From CBDANW01 sp965197825 (GTDB taxonomy: Bacteria > Acidobacteriota > Vicinamibacteria > Marinacidobacterales > DATDRI01): a stretch of DNA of 64,000 nucleotides. The notes beneath the pieces are model-generated. The model searched no databases, was not told the origin of the DNA, and saw only the letters and a program-made list of their open reading frames with translations. Position numbers and translations under genes: made by a program. The stretch lies in contig CBDANW010000002.1 in assembly GCA_965197825.1 (NCBI GenBank), positions 558,001 through 622,000 on the forward strand, written 5' to 3'. This document shows, one piece after another, positions 18,511-27,283 of the stretch (its first letter is position 1; every line of letters starts with the position of its first letter).

Positions 18511-19550
18511 ATGATCGAAAAAGTAAAGACGTACTTCGAGAGACTCGAATGTCTTTCGACCGAAGAGCTCGATAGATCTACTGAAAAGTTGGTCCGCGCT
18601 GAGAAACGAAACCTGGCGCTCGTCATCGCTCACATCGCGGAGATGTCGAGAAGACGAGGTCATGTTGAGCGGGGGTACAAGAGTCTCTGGGACTTACTGC
18701 ACGAGGCGCTTGCGTCTGAGCGAAGGGTCGGTCGCCCGGCGGATTCAAGTGGCCAACGTCGCGCGACGATTCCCTCAGATACTCGTGGCGCTGGCCGAGA
18801 ATCGGTTGAGCCTCACCGTGGCGGGACTCCTGGCTCCCGTCCTTACCGAGAGCAAACGTTGAGAAGCTACTTGCCGATTGTGCCGGGATGTCCACTCGTG
18901 AGGTAGAGGAATATGTCGTCGCCCTCAGGCCGAAGCCCGTCTTTGCTCCCTCGATTCGCAAGGCGCCTTCTCGACCGGCCGTGACCGCGCCACCGACCTT
19001 GCAAGGGACGTCGCTCCAACCGGCTCGGTTAGAGATCACCAGCCCCCGCCCCGTTCCCCGGGTGTCGCCGAGTATCCTCGAGCCGGCAAGGGCGGATACG
19101 TACAACTTTCGTTTTGCCGCTGACCGAAAGTTCAAAGAGAAGTTCGAGCGTCTGGCGGAAGTCCTCGGGGTCGAAAACCCTCTCCAACACATGGCCGAGA
19201 TCATGGAGCAGGCCATGGACATCGCGCTCGACAAGAAGGACCTCAAGAGAAAGCGTGCGCGTCGGCTCGCACGGAAGTCGAGAAGCGCCGACAATTCCAG
19301 ACAAGAATCTCGCGCGCGCGAGTTTTCCGCCAAATCCCGTTACATTCCTTCACACCTTCGCGAGCGGGTGCATGATAGAGCTGGACACCAATGCGAATAC
19401 AAGGCACAGGACGGAACTCGCTGTCGCTCGCGAACGGGACTGCAGATCGAGCACCTACGGCCATTTGCGTTGTATCGCAGCCACGACGAGAGGTTTCTTG
19501 CGTTGTTCTGCCAGCCACATAATCGTTTGAATGCGTTCCAAACATGGTGA
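18511..19550 (+). pseudogene. HNH endonuclease (DUF222/13E12-like), two frameshifts
   Basis: Three frames together give one protein. The first, from the ATG at 18511, covers HIAEMSRRRGHVERGYKSLWD. A shift near 18710 leads to RLSEGSVARRIQVANVARRFP and LAENRLSLTVAGLLAP. A second shift near 18858 leads to STREVEEYVVALRPKP, and the frame ends with an HNH domain: IPSHLRERVHDRAGHQCEY, RSRTGLQIEHLRPFAL and LFCQPHNRLNAF. This layout is common in HNH proteins of Acidobacteria and delta-proteobacteria. The nuclease motif itself is intact, but the frame is broken twice. The C-terminus looks cut just after the HNH motif at the junction with foreign sequence. Confidence 0.85.
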
Positions 19551-19552
19551 AT

Positions 19553-19690
19553 ACGCCACGGCGACGAATCCGATCAAGATGAGATAGAGAGCCTGCCACG
19601 GCGAGTGGAGCCCGCCGCTCGACTGGACCAAGAAATTGGCGCCGATGGCCAACACCGCCAGCAGAGGAAAGTCATGGAGCTCTTGTCAAT
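19553..19690 (-). pseudogene. Fragment of a membrane sensor protein
   Basis: The minus strand encodes ELHDFPLLAVLAIGANFLVQ followed by GGLHSPWQALYLILIGFVAVAY. This resembles the N-terminal membrane part of histidine kinases or GGDEF proteins. It is bounded by the end of the HNH pseudogene on one side and by the second IS256-type element on the other, with no start or stop of its own. Only about 46 codons remain. Confidence 0.5.
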
Positions 19691-21034
19691 AGGTGTGTAA
19701 AAAAATTCAGGCAGCAGCAACCTTCGACGACTCCGTTACCCTGTCTCCATCTTCAAATCGAACGCCCAGGTGAACCTCTCGCATCAGCTCCGGTGCGTTG
19801 AGCCGGCGAAAATTCTTCTCCGCAACCAGAAGCAGTTTGAAGATTGTCGCAGTGGCGGACTCGACTTTCTTGAACCTTTTGGCCGCATCCGTTCTCAATC
19901 TCAGTGCAGCGAACGGTGACTCCACGACGTTGCTCGTGCGAAGGTGTTGCCAGTGAGGCTTGGGAAAGGAATAAAAGCTGACCATCCGCTCCCAGTCCTC
20001 GTCGAGCACGTGCGCGGCCCCCGGAAGACCCTTGCGCAAGCACCAATCCTGGAACTTGGCCTTCTTCGTCTCGCACTCCTGCAGGCTGGTGGCGTAGGGG
20101 ATCGCCGTCAACAGCGGCTTGGCCTGCGCCTGGTCCCTTTTCGGAATCCGGTCCAGTACGTTGAGGATTCGGTGGTTCCAGCACCGCTGTTCCTCAGCTT
20201 CTGGAAATACGTTTCGGGTCGCGGCCCAGATGCCGAGATGACCGTCACCGATCACCAAACGGGGACATCTCAGACCGCGCTTCTTCAGTCTCCGTAGCAG
20301 CGACGACCATGACGCTTCGGATTCTCGATGCCCGGCCTCCAGCATCAGGACGATTTTCGTCCCGTCGGACAGGCCACCAACCGCAACTAGCACCGCCGCC
20401 TTGTCCTTCTCAAGGCCGGCCTTCACGTACACGCCATCTACCCACAGGTACACGAGCTCGAGTTCTTCCAGTGGGCTAGCTAGCCACTGCTCGTACTCTC
20501 CCTGCCATTTCTGTTTCAGCCGCGACACCGTGCTGGGAGAAAGTGGAGCGTCCTCCCCTAGAAGCCCGCGGAGCGACAGATCGAAATCTCCGTGAGCTAG
20601 TCCATGCAGGTACAGCTCCGGAATCAACTCGCTCACCGTTTCGCTCCGACGCTTGAACAGCGGAAGCACTCGACTTTCGAACCTCTCCTCCACGTCCCGT
20701 ACTCTCGGCCGGCGAACCGTCACTGTGCCCACGCTCATCGTCAGCTTCCGAGGCTTACCGTATCCATTTCGATAGCCCGCCGTTGTGTCCACGGGCTTCC
20801 GTCTCTCCGATTTCTCACGCCCGAGAAGCTCCGTGACTTCGGCTACCATCAGCTCCTGCACCCAATCCTGGATCTCAAGCCTCGCCCACTTCTCCAGCGA
20901 CTCCCAAGCCACCCTTGACGAGCTCCGTCGTCCTGTGGTCTTTTCCTTCATGGCGGTGTCTCCTTCCGTTGGCCCCTTCACGCCGTGTTTCGTGACGCGG
21001 AAGGTTACTCCGCCTTTACCTTATTTCCACACCT
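19691..21034 (-). mobile_element. Second IS256-family element, distinct group
   Basis: The ends are inverted: AGGTGTGTAA at 19691 and, in reverse complement, AGGTGTGGAA ending at 21034. It contains one full transposase gene. The flanking 8 bases differ (TTGTCAAT and TCTGAGGG), so no target duplication remains. The neighbouring sequence must have been rearranged after insertion. The transposase and ends are clearly different from those of copies A-D. Confidence 0.85.
19707..20981 (-). CDS. IS256-family transposase (mutator type)
   Basis: This is a complete 424-residue transposase. The first Asp is in LVYLWVDGVYVKAG, the second in RLVIGDGHLGIW, and the Glu in TSNVVESPFAALR. The N-terminal zinc-free DNA-binding region includes REKSERRKPVDTTAGYRNGYGKPR, typical of the group with a TAGYRNGY motif. 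It could start at the first ATG (20979-20981) or at the ATG ten codons on. The frame is intact, so the element may be active. Confidence 0.93.
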   Translation of the reverse strand: MKGPTEGDTAMKEKTTGRRSSSRVAWESLEKWARLEIQDWVQELMVAEVTELLGREKSERRKPVDTTAGYRNGYGKPRKLTMSVGTVTVRRPRVRDVEERFESRVLPLFKRRSETVSELIPELYLHGLAHGDFDLSLRGLLGEDAPLSPSTVSRLKQKWQGEYEQWLASPLEELELVYLWVDGVYVKAGLEKDKAAVLVAVGGLSDGTKIVLMLEAGHRESEASWSSLLRRLKKRGLRCPRLVIGDGHLGIWAATRNVFPEAEEQRCWNHRILNVLDRIPKRDQAQAKPLLTAIPYATSLQECETKKAKFQDWCLRKGLPGAAHVLDEDWERMVSFYSFPKPHWQHLRTSNVVESPFAALRLRTDAAKRFKKVESATATIFKLLLVAEKNFRRLNAPELMREVHLGVRFEDGDRVTESSKVAAA

Positions 21035-21282
21035 TCTGAGGGTAGCTCAAAGTCATGCCAACCGTCGCCGCGCCGAGACGCGAAGCGGATGGCGGTGATA
21101 ACGGAGCTAGCCAGAAATAGACACAGGAAGATCAGGCGACCGATTCCCCCGTCCTCGCCAAGATCGACGAGCTCCCACGAGATGGACCGTCCGAGGAAGA
21201 GACCCAAAGCGCCGAGCACAAAAAGCGCCGCGATCATGGCAATCGGCATCCCGGGCCAATGCAGCGAGCCTTTGAGCTTCAT
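21035..21282 (-). pseudogene. Small membrane protein, C-terminus cut by IS
   Basis: It starts with ATG at 21280-21282, overlapping the TGA of the Fic-like gene in ATGA. Two membrane spans are visible (IAMIAALFVLGALGLFLG and RLIFLCLFLASSVITAI). After WHDFELP the frame runs into the end of the second IS256-type element and stops at 21016. Whether the native protein was longer cannot be told. No family recognised. Confidence 0.55.
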
Positions 21283-22064
21283 GAGACCGCATCGAGGCAG
21301 AAAGAAAGCGACTCGGTCAGGGCGCGGGCCAACCGGTTCACCAACGGCAGGGTCTCGAAGCGCATCGCTCCTTCGACTTCTTGCCGCACCTCCTCGGCGT
21401 GCTCGGAACGCAGAAAGAAGGGCGGATAGCCGTCGGCCAACGCGAAGAAGCTCAAGAGAAGATGGGCGGACCGGAAGTTCCCGTGCTCGAAGGGTGAGAT
21501 CTCCAGCAGCCGCGCGAAGGCCAGTGCTGCTTTCTCGGGTGGATGCATCCCGCGGCCGCTGTCGACGCTGAGCCAATCGCAAAGGTTATCGACCTTGGCA
21601 GGGATGAGGCGCGGCGGCGAGGAAGTGACGGTCCCGAACTGCCCCTCGATGGGTTGGCTGCGAAAGAGCCCCGCGGACGTGTCGTGCGGCATGGAGAGGC
21701 GGTGAACCTCTTGCACCAGCGCCGGAGTCAGGGGATTGCCGGACCGGGCCCCCTCCTCGATGGCGTGAAAGGCGTCTAGGTGGCCCCTTATCAGCTCGCG
21801 CTCGGCGTTGTCCGTAGGCTTGCCTCCGGCCGTGACCCTCGCCACAGCTTCCCTGGTTACCGAAGCTCCGGTGAGCCGAAGGGTCTCTAGGACCGACTCC
21901 CGGCCCAACGCTTCCACCGCCTCCCGAAGCTTCCGGGGGCTCTGACTCGCCTTCTCGAGCAGAGCGTCACGCTGACGCTCAAGAGCCAGCCCGGCGTTCT
22001 GTTGCCTGTCCGGGTAAAGCGGTAAGTCGCGCATGAAGCCCCGCGCCTGTTCGAAATCCGTCAC
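21279..22064 (-). CDS. Fic/DOC-fold protein with degenerate active site
   Basis: The 261 residues follow the Fic layout: an N-terminal helical part, then NPLTPALVQEVHRLSM, GLFRSQPIEGQFGT, PAKVDNLCDWL, and a core motif at about residues 187-198 reading SPFEHGNFRSAH. Active Fic enzymes, which transfer AMP or other phosphates to target proteins, need HxFx(D/E)GNGRxxR. Here the catalytic His is Ser, the acid is His, GNGR is GNFR and the last Arg is His. The frame is open throughout, so it may be a non-catalytic or repurposed Fic protein rather than a random pseudogene. Its stop overlaps the start of the small membrane gene. Confidence 0.7.
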   Translation of the reverse strand: MTDFEQARGFMRDLPLYPDRQQNAGLALERQRDALLEKASQSPRKLREAVEALGRESVLETLRLTGASVTREAVARVTAGGKPTDNAERELIRGHLDAFHAIEEGARSGNPLTPALVQEVHRLSMPHDTSAGLFRSQPIEGQFGTVTSSPPRLIPAKVDNLCDWLSVDSGRGMHPPEKAALAFARLLEISPFEHGNFRSAHLLLSFFALADGYPPFFLRSEHAEEVRQEVEGAMRFETLPLVNRLARALTESLSFCLDAVS

Positions 22065-22123
22065 TGGTCTATTTCCCTGATTCTACCCCAGCCGAGCCTA
22101 GGAAACCAAAGGGGAGGTGGGGT

Positions 22124-22843
22124 TTAGGCTTCTGGGAAGGCACCCAGCAAATCTTCGAATCGCTCCAGAACCGTGAGCCGGACGTCCTCGGTCACTTCTT
22201 CGTGCTCCAACGCCCAGGTGTGAGGGTGCGGGATCAAGATCGCATTCAGCCCGGCCTCAAGGGCAGGGTTCACATCAGAGACGGGGCTGTTGCCAACCAT
22301 CCAGGTACGCGCCGACGCGAGCCGGTACTGCTCGATGAGGCGAGTATAGGCGCGGGTGGTCTTCTCGGTTGTGACTTCGACGTGATCGAAAAGAGGACGG
22401 ATGCCGCTCCGCTCGACCTTCTTCCATTGCTCCGGGGGATGGCCCTTGGTGAACATGATGAGTCGAAAACGATCGCGTAGCCGGACGAGTGTCTTCTTGA
22501 CGCCGGGTAGGAACTCGATGGGAATGTTGGCCACTTCGTGGGCGAGTGACTCGATCGTCGCGAGCTCGCCAGCGGTTGGCGGCACGCCTCCGAACGATTC
22601 GAGCGTATCGCGAAGCGATCGGGCGAAACACTGAGAACCGTATCCCCACCGGGGTACGTTGATTCGCTCGAATTCGAGAAGGCGTTTGCGCGCGGTCTCC
22701 TTCTCGTGGCCACGGGCCCCAACGAGGACCAACAACCGATCCGTCGCTCCCTCGTAGAAGACGTTGTTCTCCCAGAGCGTGTCGTCGGCATCGATGATCA
22801 GGGTCTCGTCTTTTGTTTGTGGGGCCTGGTTGGTGGGTTTCAC
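22124..22843 (-). CDS. HAD-superfamily hydrolase at the end of the his/aro operon
   Basis: HAD motif I is DADDTLW (residues 18-24), motif II is IMFTKG, and motif IV is near WMVGNSPVSDV. A helical cap lies between motifs I and II. These enzymes are Mg-dependent phosphatases or dehalogenases. Its ATG overlaps the tyrA stop (22840-22843), so it is translated with the histidine/aromatic operon. hisB in this operon has only the dehydratase domain, and no histidinol-phosphate phosphatase is otherwise present. This gene is a candidate for that step, which is inference from context. Confidence 0.8.
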   Translation of the reverse strand: MKPTNQAPQTKDETLIIDADDTLWENNVFYEGATDRLLVLVGARGHEKETARKRLLEFERINVPRWGYGSQCFARSLRDTLESFGGVPPTAGELATIESLAHEVANIPIEFLPGVKKTLVRLRDRFRLIMFTKGHPPEQWKKVERSGIRPLFDHVEVTTEKTTRAYTRLIEQYRLASARTWMVGNSPVSDVNPALEAGLNAILIPHPHTWALEHEEVTEDVRLTVLERFEDLLGAFPEA

Positions 22844-23727
22844 GGGCGTGTCCGGCCGGGCTCGCGGCGGTGCTGCGTCGCCTGCAGCTCCGGATAGCCG
22901 TCGAGTGCCTTCTTTGCCGCTTCGAAGTGAGGACCCAGTCCGGTGCTCCCGAGCTCCGAACGCGCCTCCCCCAGACGCCGTTCGATTTCGGCGATTGCCT
23001 CTCGCACCATGTCGCTATTGCTCGTGAAGATGTCACGCCAGAGAGGTGAGGAGCTGGAAGCGAGACGGGATAGCTCGCGAAACGCCGGACCGGCAAGCTC
23101 CAGCGCGTGATCGACTTCGACCGCTTGCTGACACAAGACCAGCGCGATGAGCTGCGGCAATTGACTCACCACCGCCACCGCGCGGTCGTGGGTCTCGGCA
23201 TCCACGAGGATCGGTTTGGCACCCACCGCGCGTACGATATCCTTCAGCGTTTCCAGTCCAGATGAATCGGTCTCTTTTGGAGCGGATGGCACGAGCGCCC
23301 ACGCCGCCCCCTCGAACAGATGCCCGTCGGCGGCATCGAGCCCGGAGCTCGCCTTCCCCGCCATGGGATGCCCCCCCACGAAGTCGACTCCAGCGGGCAG
23401 CCCCGCGGCTTCTTCCATGATCCGGCGCTTGGTACTGCCCATATCGGTGACCACGGTGCCTTTCCCAAATGCGGTGGCGAGACCCTTCACGTGCTGCGCG
23501 ATCGTCTCGACGGGCGAGGCGAGAAACACGATCTCCGCGTCCGTCACCGCCTTGTTGGGATCGACCTCCGTTTCGTCGACCAGCGATCGCTTGCGAGCTT
23601 CCTCCAAAACACCCGGCCGGTCGCATGCAACGAGGCGCCACCGCGGACGAACTCGTTTCAGGGCCAGCGCTAGAGAGCCACCCATCAAGCCGAGTCCTAA
23701 GATAGCGACCCGCTTCACCTGTTTCAC
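22840..23727 (-). CDS. tyrA: Prephenate dehydrogenase
   Basis: This NAD(P)-dependent oxidative decarboxylase makes 4-hydroxyphenylpyruvate for tyrosine. The Rossmann motif GLGLMGGS is at residues 10-17, SPVETI follows, and the substrate region has TDMGSTK and FVGGHPMAG. The length is 295 with no ACT domain, so direct tyrosine feedback at a fused domain is not expected. It overlaps the DAHP synthase stop and the HAD start by four bases each. Confidence 0.92.
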   Translation of the reverse strand: MKQVKRVAILGLGLMGGSLALALKRVRPRWRLVACDRPGVLEEARKRSLVDETEVDPNKAVTDAEIVFLASPVETIAQHVKGLATAFGKGTVVTDMGSTKRRIMEEAAGLPAGVDFVGGHPMAGKASSGLDAADGHLFEGAAWALVPSAPKETDSSGLETLKDIVRAVGAKPILVDAETHDRAVAVVSQLPQLIALVLCQQAVEVDHALELAGPAFRELSRLASSSSPLWRDIFTSNSDMVREAIAEIERRLGEARSELGSTGLGPHFEAAKKALDGYPELQATQHRREPGRTRP

Positions 23728-24767
23728 CGGGTGGCCCGCTCCACCGGCGACGTCACCGAACGACCCAACGCGGTCGCAATGATGCGAATCTCCTCCATGA
23801 GCTTCTGGAACTGCTCGGGAAGGAGAGACTGTGCCCCATCGCAGAGGGCCTTGTCGGGAGCGTTGTGTACTTCGATCAAAAGCCCATCCGCACCGGCGGC
23901 CACCGCCGCCCGCGCCATGGGAACCACTTTATCGCGCCGACCCGTTCCGTGGCTGGGATCGACGACGATGGGCAAGTGGGAGAGCTTCTCGACAATGGGT
24001 ATCGCCGACAAATCCAGCGTGTTGCGCGTGTACTTTTCGAAGGTCCGGATTCCGCGCTCACAGAGAATCACCTGATGGTTTCCACCGACCATCAGGTACT
24101 CCGCGGACAGAAGCCACTCTTCGATCGTTGCGGAGAGGCCTCTCTTCAGGAGCACCGGCTTGTCCACACGTCCGAGCTCCTTAAGCAGGCTGAAGTTCTG
24201 GCAGTTGCGCGCACCAACCTGAAGGATGTCGACAAGCTCCAGGAACATCGGTATCTGCTTACTATCCATAATCTCCGTGACCACGAGCAATCCATTCTCG
24301 TCGGCGGCTTCGCGCAAGAACTTGAGTCCCTGCTCTCCCAATCCCTGAAAGCTGTAGGGCGACGAGCGTGGTTTGAAGGCACCTCCGCGCAAGATCGAGG
24401 CGCCCATTTCCCGAACCCGCGACGCGATCTCCCGAACCTGCTCGCGGCTTTCCACCGAGCACGGGCCCGCCATGGCCACGATCTCCGGGCCGCCTATCGA
24501 CGTGTCGCCGATCCGAACGATCGTGTCCTCCGGCCTGAAGGTTCGCCCCACGAGCTTGTACGGCTCGCTGATACGAACTACCTCTCTGACGCCAGGCAGA
24601 ACCTCGAGGTCTGCCGGATCTGCCACCGTACGCGGTGTCCCTACGGCACCGAGCACCGTCCTGGTCGCGCCCGTGGACCGGTGGATGTCGTAGCCCCATT
24701 CGGTCAGGCGCTCGACAACCTTCTGGATTTCCTCCTCCTTGGCAGTGTGTTCCATTACGATCACCAT
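23724..24767 (-). CDS. aroF: 3-deoxy-7-phosphoheptulonate synthase (DAHP synthase, type I-beta)
   Basis: This enzyme condenses phosphoenolpyruvate and erythrose-4-phosphate, the first step of the shikimate pathway. An N-terminal ferredoxin-like regulatory domain (residues 1-70, MVIVMEHTAKEEEI) precedes the barrel. The barrel carries MAGPCSVES, FKPRSSPYSFQGLG, KRGLSATIEEW and VDPSHGTGRRD. This is the layout of the Thermotoga-type enzyme, in which the N-terminal domain mediates feedback by aromatic amino acids. The 347 residues are normal. The chorismate mutase gene lies 14 bases upstream. Confidence 0.93.
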   Translation of the reverse strand: MVIVMEHTAKEEEIQKVVERLTEWGYDIHRSTGATRTVLGAVGTPRTVADPADLEVLPGVREVVRISEPYKLVGRTFRPEDTIVRIGDTSIGGPEIVAMAGPCSVESREQVREIASRVREMGASILRGGAFKPRSSPYSFQGLGEQGLKFLREAADENGLLVVTEIMDSKQIPMFLELVDILQVGARNCQNFSLLKELGRVDKPVLLKRGLSATIEEWLLSAEYLMVGGNHQVILCERGIRTFEKYTRNTLDLSAIPIVEKLSHLPIVVDPSHGTGRRDKVVPMARAAVAAGADGLLIEVHNAPDKALCDGAQSLLPEQFQKLMEEIRIIATALGRSVTSPVERATR

Positions 24768-24781
24768 GATTTTCTGGCCTC

Positions 24782-25129
24782 CTACTTTCTCTTACTTTTT
24801 TTTGAGCGGCTGCGCGCCGGTGAGGTCACCTTGTTTGCTTCGGGATTGCTACACACGACGCGCTCCGTCGCTCGCGATTCGTCGATGATCCGCTCGAATA
24901 GGCGACGAATGGACTCGTCTCGCAAAGGCCCGCGATTCGCGCGCGACATGCGACCGAGAATCTGAACCTCCCGCGCGGGAACATAAATCTCCAAGTCTCG
25001 CGCCCGCTTGATCCAGCCGATCTCGATGGAACAGCTGGCCCGTTGGTTCAAGAGCGCCAACAACTGATCGTCTATGGCATCGATCTCGTCGCGCCAGGCG
25101 TCAATGTCGGGCTTCTTCTTACGCGTCAA
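24782..25129 (-). CDS. aroQ: Chorismate mutase, AroQ type
   Basis: This is a small all-helical mutase converting chorismate to prephenate, the substrate of the tyrA product two genes downstream. Family positions are visible: WRDEIDAIDDQLLALLNQR, IGWIKRARDLEIYVPAREV and RRLFERIIDESRATE. A Lys/Ser-rich tail ends the 115 residues. It starts one base after the hisIE stop and continues the his/aro operon into the aromatic end. Confidence 0.9.
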   Translation of the reverse strand: MTRKKKPDIDAWRDEIDAIDDQLLALLNQRASCSIEIGWIKRARDLEIYVPAREVQILGRMSRANRGPLRDESIRRLFERIIDESRATERVVCSNPEANKVTSPARSRSKKSKRK

Positions 25130-25130
25130 T

Positions 25131-25772
25131 TCAACGCCTTCTTCGTTTCAACTCTTCGCCCACTCTCGACGGAGAGATCCCGATCTCCTCCCACAACACC
25201 AGAAGATGGTAGAGCAGGTCGGCGGACTCGCGACAAAGCTCGTCCGGATCTCGGTTCTTCCCCGCGATGATCACCTCCGCTGACTCTTCCCCAACCTTTT
25301 TAGCGATTCGATCGATGCCTCCCGCGAAGAGCTTCGTGGTGTAGGAACCCTCCGGCCTCTTTTCCTTCCGGTCACGGATGACCTGCGACAGCTCTTCTAG
25401 GATCTGCGACAAGGGCGTCTCTCCGGCTTGCTCCGCGCCTGACGCCAGCGAGGTAAAGAAGCAGCTCGTCTCCCCGGTGTGACAGGCTGGGCCGGCTGGC
25501 GAGACGCGAAGCAGCAAGCAGTCCGCGTCGCAGTCGGCGAGCACCTCGACCACCTTCATCACGTTCCCCGAGGTGGCACCCTTTCGCCAGAGCTCGTTAC
25601 GTCGGCGGGACCAGAAATGCGCTTCACCCGTCTCGTACGTCTTGTCCAGACTCTCCCGACTCATAAAGGCAAACATGAGTACGCGACCCGTCGTAGCGTG
25701 CTGGACCACCGCCGGGATCAAACCTTTCTCGTCGAAGGTGAGATTTGCTCCATTGTCTTGGCGCTTCATCAT
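25131..25772 (-). CDS. hisIE: Bifunctional phosphoribosyl-AMP cyclohydrolase / phosphoribosyl-ATP pyrophosphatase
   Basis: It catalyses steps 2 and 3 of histidine synthesis. The HisI domain (residues 1-115) has FWSRRRNELWRKGATSGN and the metal-binding VEVLADCDADCLLL with its Cys/Asp pair, then ACHTGETSCF. The HisE domain (about 120-213) has KVGEESAEVIIAGKN and ESADLLYHLLVLW. The fusion is common outside archaea. Its ATG overlaps the hisF stop (25769-25772). Confidence 0.95.
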   Translation of the reverse strand: MMKRQDNGANLTFDEKGLIPAVVQHATTGRVLMFAFMSRESLDKTYETGEAHFWSRRRNELWRKGATSGNVMKVVEVLADCDADCLLLRVSPAGPACHTGETSCFFTSLASGAEQAGETPLSQILEELSQVIRDRKEKRPEGSYTTKLFAGGIDRIAKKVGEESAEVIIAGKNRDPDELCRESADLLYHLLVLWEEIGISPSRVGEELKRRRR

Positions 25773-26539
25773 GTCGTGGGTCTCGTCACCCTTACCGGAA
25801 CTCCATGCTCCGAAAGAAAAGCCTTTGCCTGACGAATACAGTACGTACCGAAGTGAAAGATGGAGGCCGCCAGAACCGCACTCGCCTTGCCCGTGGTCAG
25901 CGCTTCTTCCAGATGCTCCAAGCGCCCGCAGCCTCCGGAGGCAATCACCGGGATGGAAACTTCTTCCGAGACGGCGCGGGTGAGCGTGAGGTCGTATCCG
26001 AGCTCGGTGCCGTCGCGATCCATGCTGGTGAGCAGGATTTCCCCCGCCCCGAGTTCTTCCGCACGCTTCGCCCAGGCGATGGCGTCGATGCCGGTGGGCG
26101 TTCGCCCTCCGTGCGTGAAGACCTCGAACCTTCCGTTCGATCGCTTGGCATCAATGGCCAGCACCACACATTGACGGCCGAACCGCCGCGCTCCTTCGGT
26201 CAAGATCTCCGGCCGCTCTACCGCGGCCGTGTTGATCGCCACCTTGTCCGCGCCCGCTTCCAAAATCGCCTTCATGTCGTCGGCCGAGCCGATGCCCCCT
26301 CCCACCGTGAAAGGAATCGTGAGCGTGTCGGCGACACGCTCCACCATTTTTCTCTGAATCTCTCGCTTTTCATGTGAAGCGGTGATATCGAGAAACACGA
26401 GCTCGTCCGCTTCTTCCTGATCGTACCGGGCACCCGCCTCGACCGGATCGCCGGCATCGACGAGGTCCAAGAAACGTACGCCCTTTACGACACGACCTTG
26501 GTCGACATCCAGACACGGGATGATTCGCTTGGCTAACAT
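25769..26539 (-). CDS. hisF: Imidazole glycerol phosphate synthase, cyclase subunit
   Basis: This TIM barrel closes the imidazole ring using ammonia from HisH. It starts MLAKRIIPCLDVDQGRVVKG and keeps both catalytic Asp regions (Asp 11, and LTSMDRDGTE) and the phosphate loop IASGGCGRLEH. The 256 residues are standard. It lies 12 bases after hisA and overlaps hisIE. Confidence 0.96.
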   Translation of the reverse strand: MLAKRIIPCLDVDQGRVVKGVRFLDLVDAGDPVEAGARYDQEEADELVFLDITASHEKREIQRKMVERVADTLTIPFTVGGGIGSADDMKAILEAGADKVAINTAAVERPEILTEGARRFGRQCVVLAIDAKRSNGRFEVFTHGGRTPTGIDAIAWAKRAEELGAGEILLTSMDRDGTELGYDLTLTRAVSEEVSIPVIASGGCGRLEHLEEALTTGKASAVLAASIFHFGTYCIRQAKAFLSEHGVPVRVTRPTT

Positions 26540-26551
26540 TTCAAATTCGAC

Positions 26552-27283
26552 TCAATTCGCAACTCGGGCAATCTCCATCGCTTCGGTTAACGTGAAGATC
26601 TTCTCGTAAAGAGCGCGTCCCACGATGGCTGCTTCCACCCCATCTGCTTCCGCGTCTCTAAGACGGCGCAGGTCGTCGAGCGAGCCGATCCCCCCCGAGG
26701 CGACGACCCGCGCCCCGGTCTCTTTGGCGAATCGCCGCACGGCTTCCACGTTCGGCCCGGTCAGCACGCCGTCTCTTGAAATGTCCGTGTAGACGAAGGT
26801 GGTCACACCTCCGCCGACCCAGTGTTTGCCGAACTCGATGGGCCCGTGCTCGGAGTTTTCCCGCCAACCACGGACGGCCACTTTGCCATCTCTCACGTCG
26901 ACCCCGACCACGACGCTCGCGGCTGCGCTCTCGAGGGCCTTTCGCACGACGGATGGATCCTCCGCGGCGGCGGTGCCGAACACGACTCTTGCAACACCGA
27001 CTTCCCTTAGCCGCTCGAAGTCGGCGAAGCTGCGGACACCGCCCCCGACTTGAACCGGGACGCGGACCGCTTCGACGATGCGAGAGATGGCCGGGCGATT
27101 GCCCTCCTTCGGCTCGAAGGCGGCATCGAGATCGACGACATGAATGAGGCGGGCCCCTTGCTCTTGCCAGGCTAGCGCGACCTCAACGGGATCGTCGCCA
27201 AAGACCGTCTCGGTGCCCCGCTCACCACGGACCAGGCGCACGCACTTTCCGCCTTCGATGTCGATGGCTGGTATGATAATCAT
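26552..27283 (-). CDS. hisA: 1-(5-phosphoribosyl)-5-[(5-phosphoribosylamino)methylideneamino]imidazole-4-carboxamide isomerase
   Basis: This is the Amadori isomerase of histidine synthesis. IIIPAIDIEGGKCVRLVRG is at the start with the first catalytic Asp, VYTDISRDG carries the second, and VVASGGIGSLDDL is the phosphate loop. I start it at ATG 27281-27283, whose ATGA overlaps the hisH stop, giving 243 residues. The upstream seven codons of the open frame are inside hisH. Confidence 0.95.
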   Translation of the reverse strand: MIIIPAIDIEGGKCVRLVRGERGTETVFGDDPVEVALAWQEQGARLIHVVDLDAAFEPKEGNRPAISRIVEAVRVPVQVGGGVRSFADFERLREVGVARVVFGTAAAEDPSVVRKALESAAASVVVGVDVRDGKVAVRGWRENSEHGPIEFGKHWVGGGVTTFVYTDISRDGVLTGPNVEAVRRFAKETGARVVASGGIGSLDDLRRLRDAEADGVEAAIVGRALYEKIFTLTEAMEIARVAN

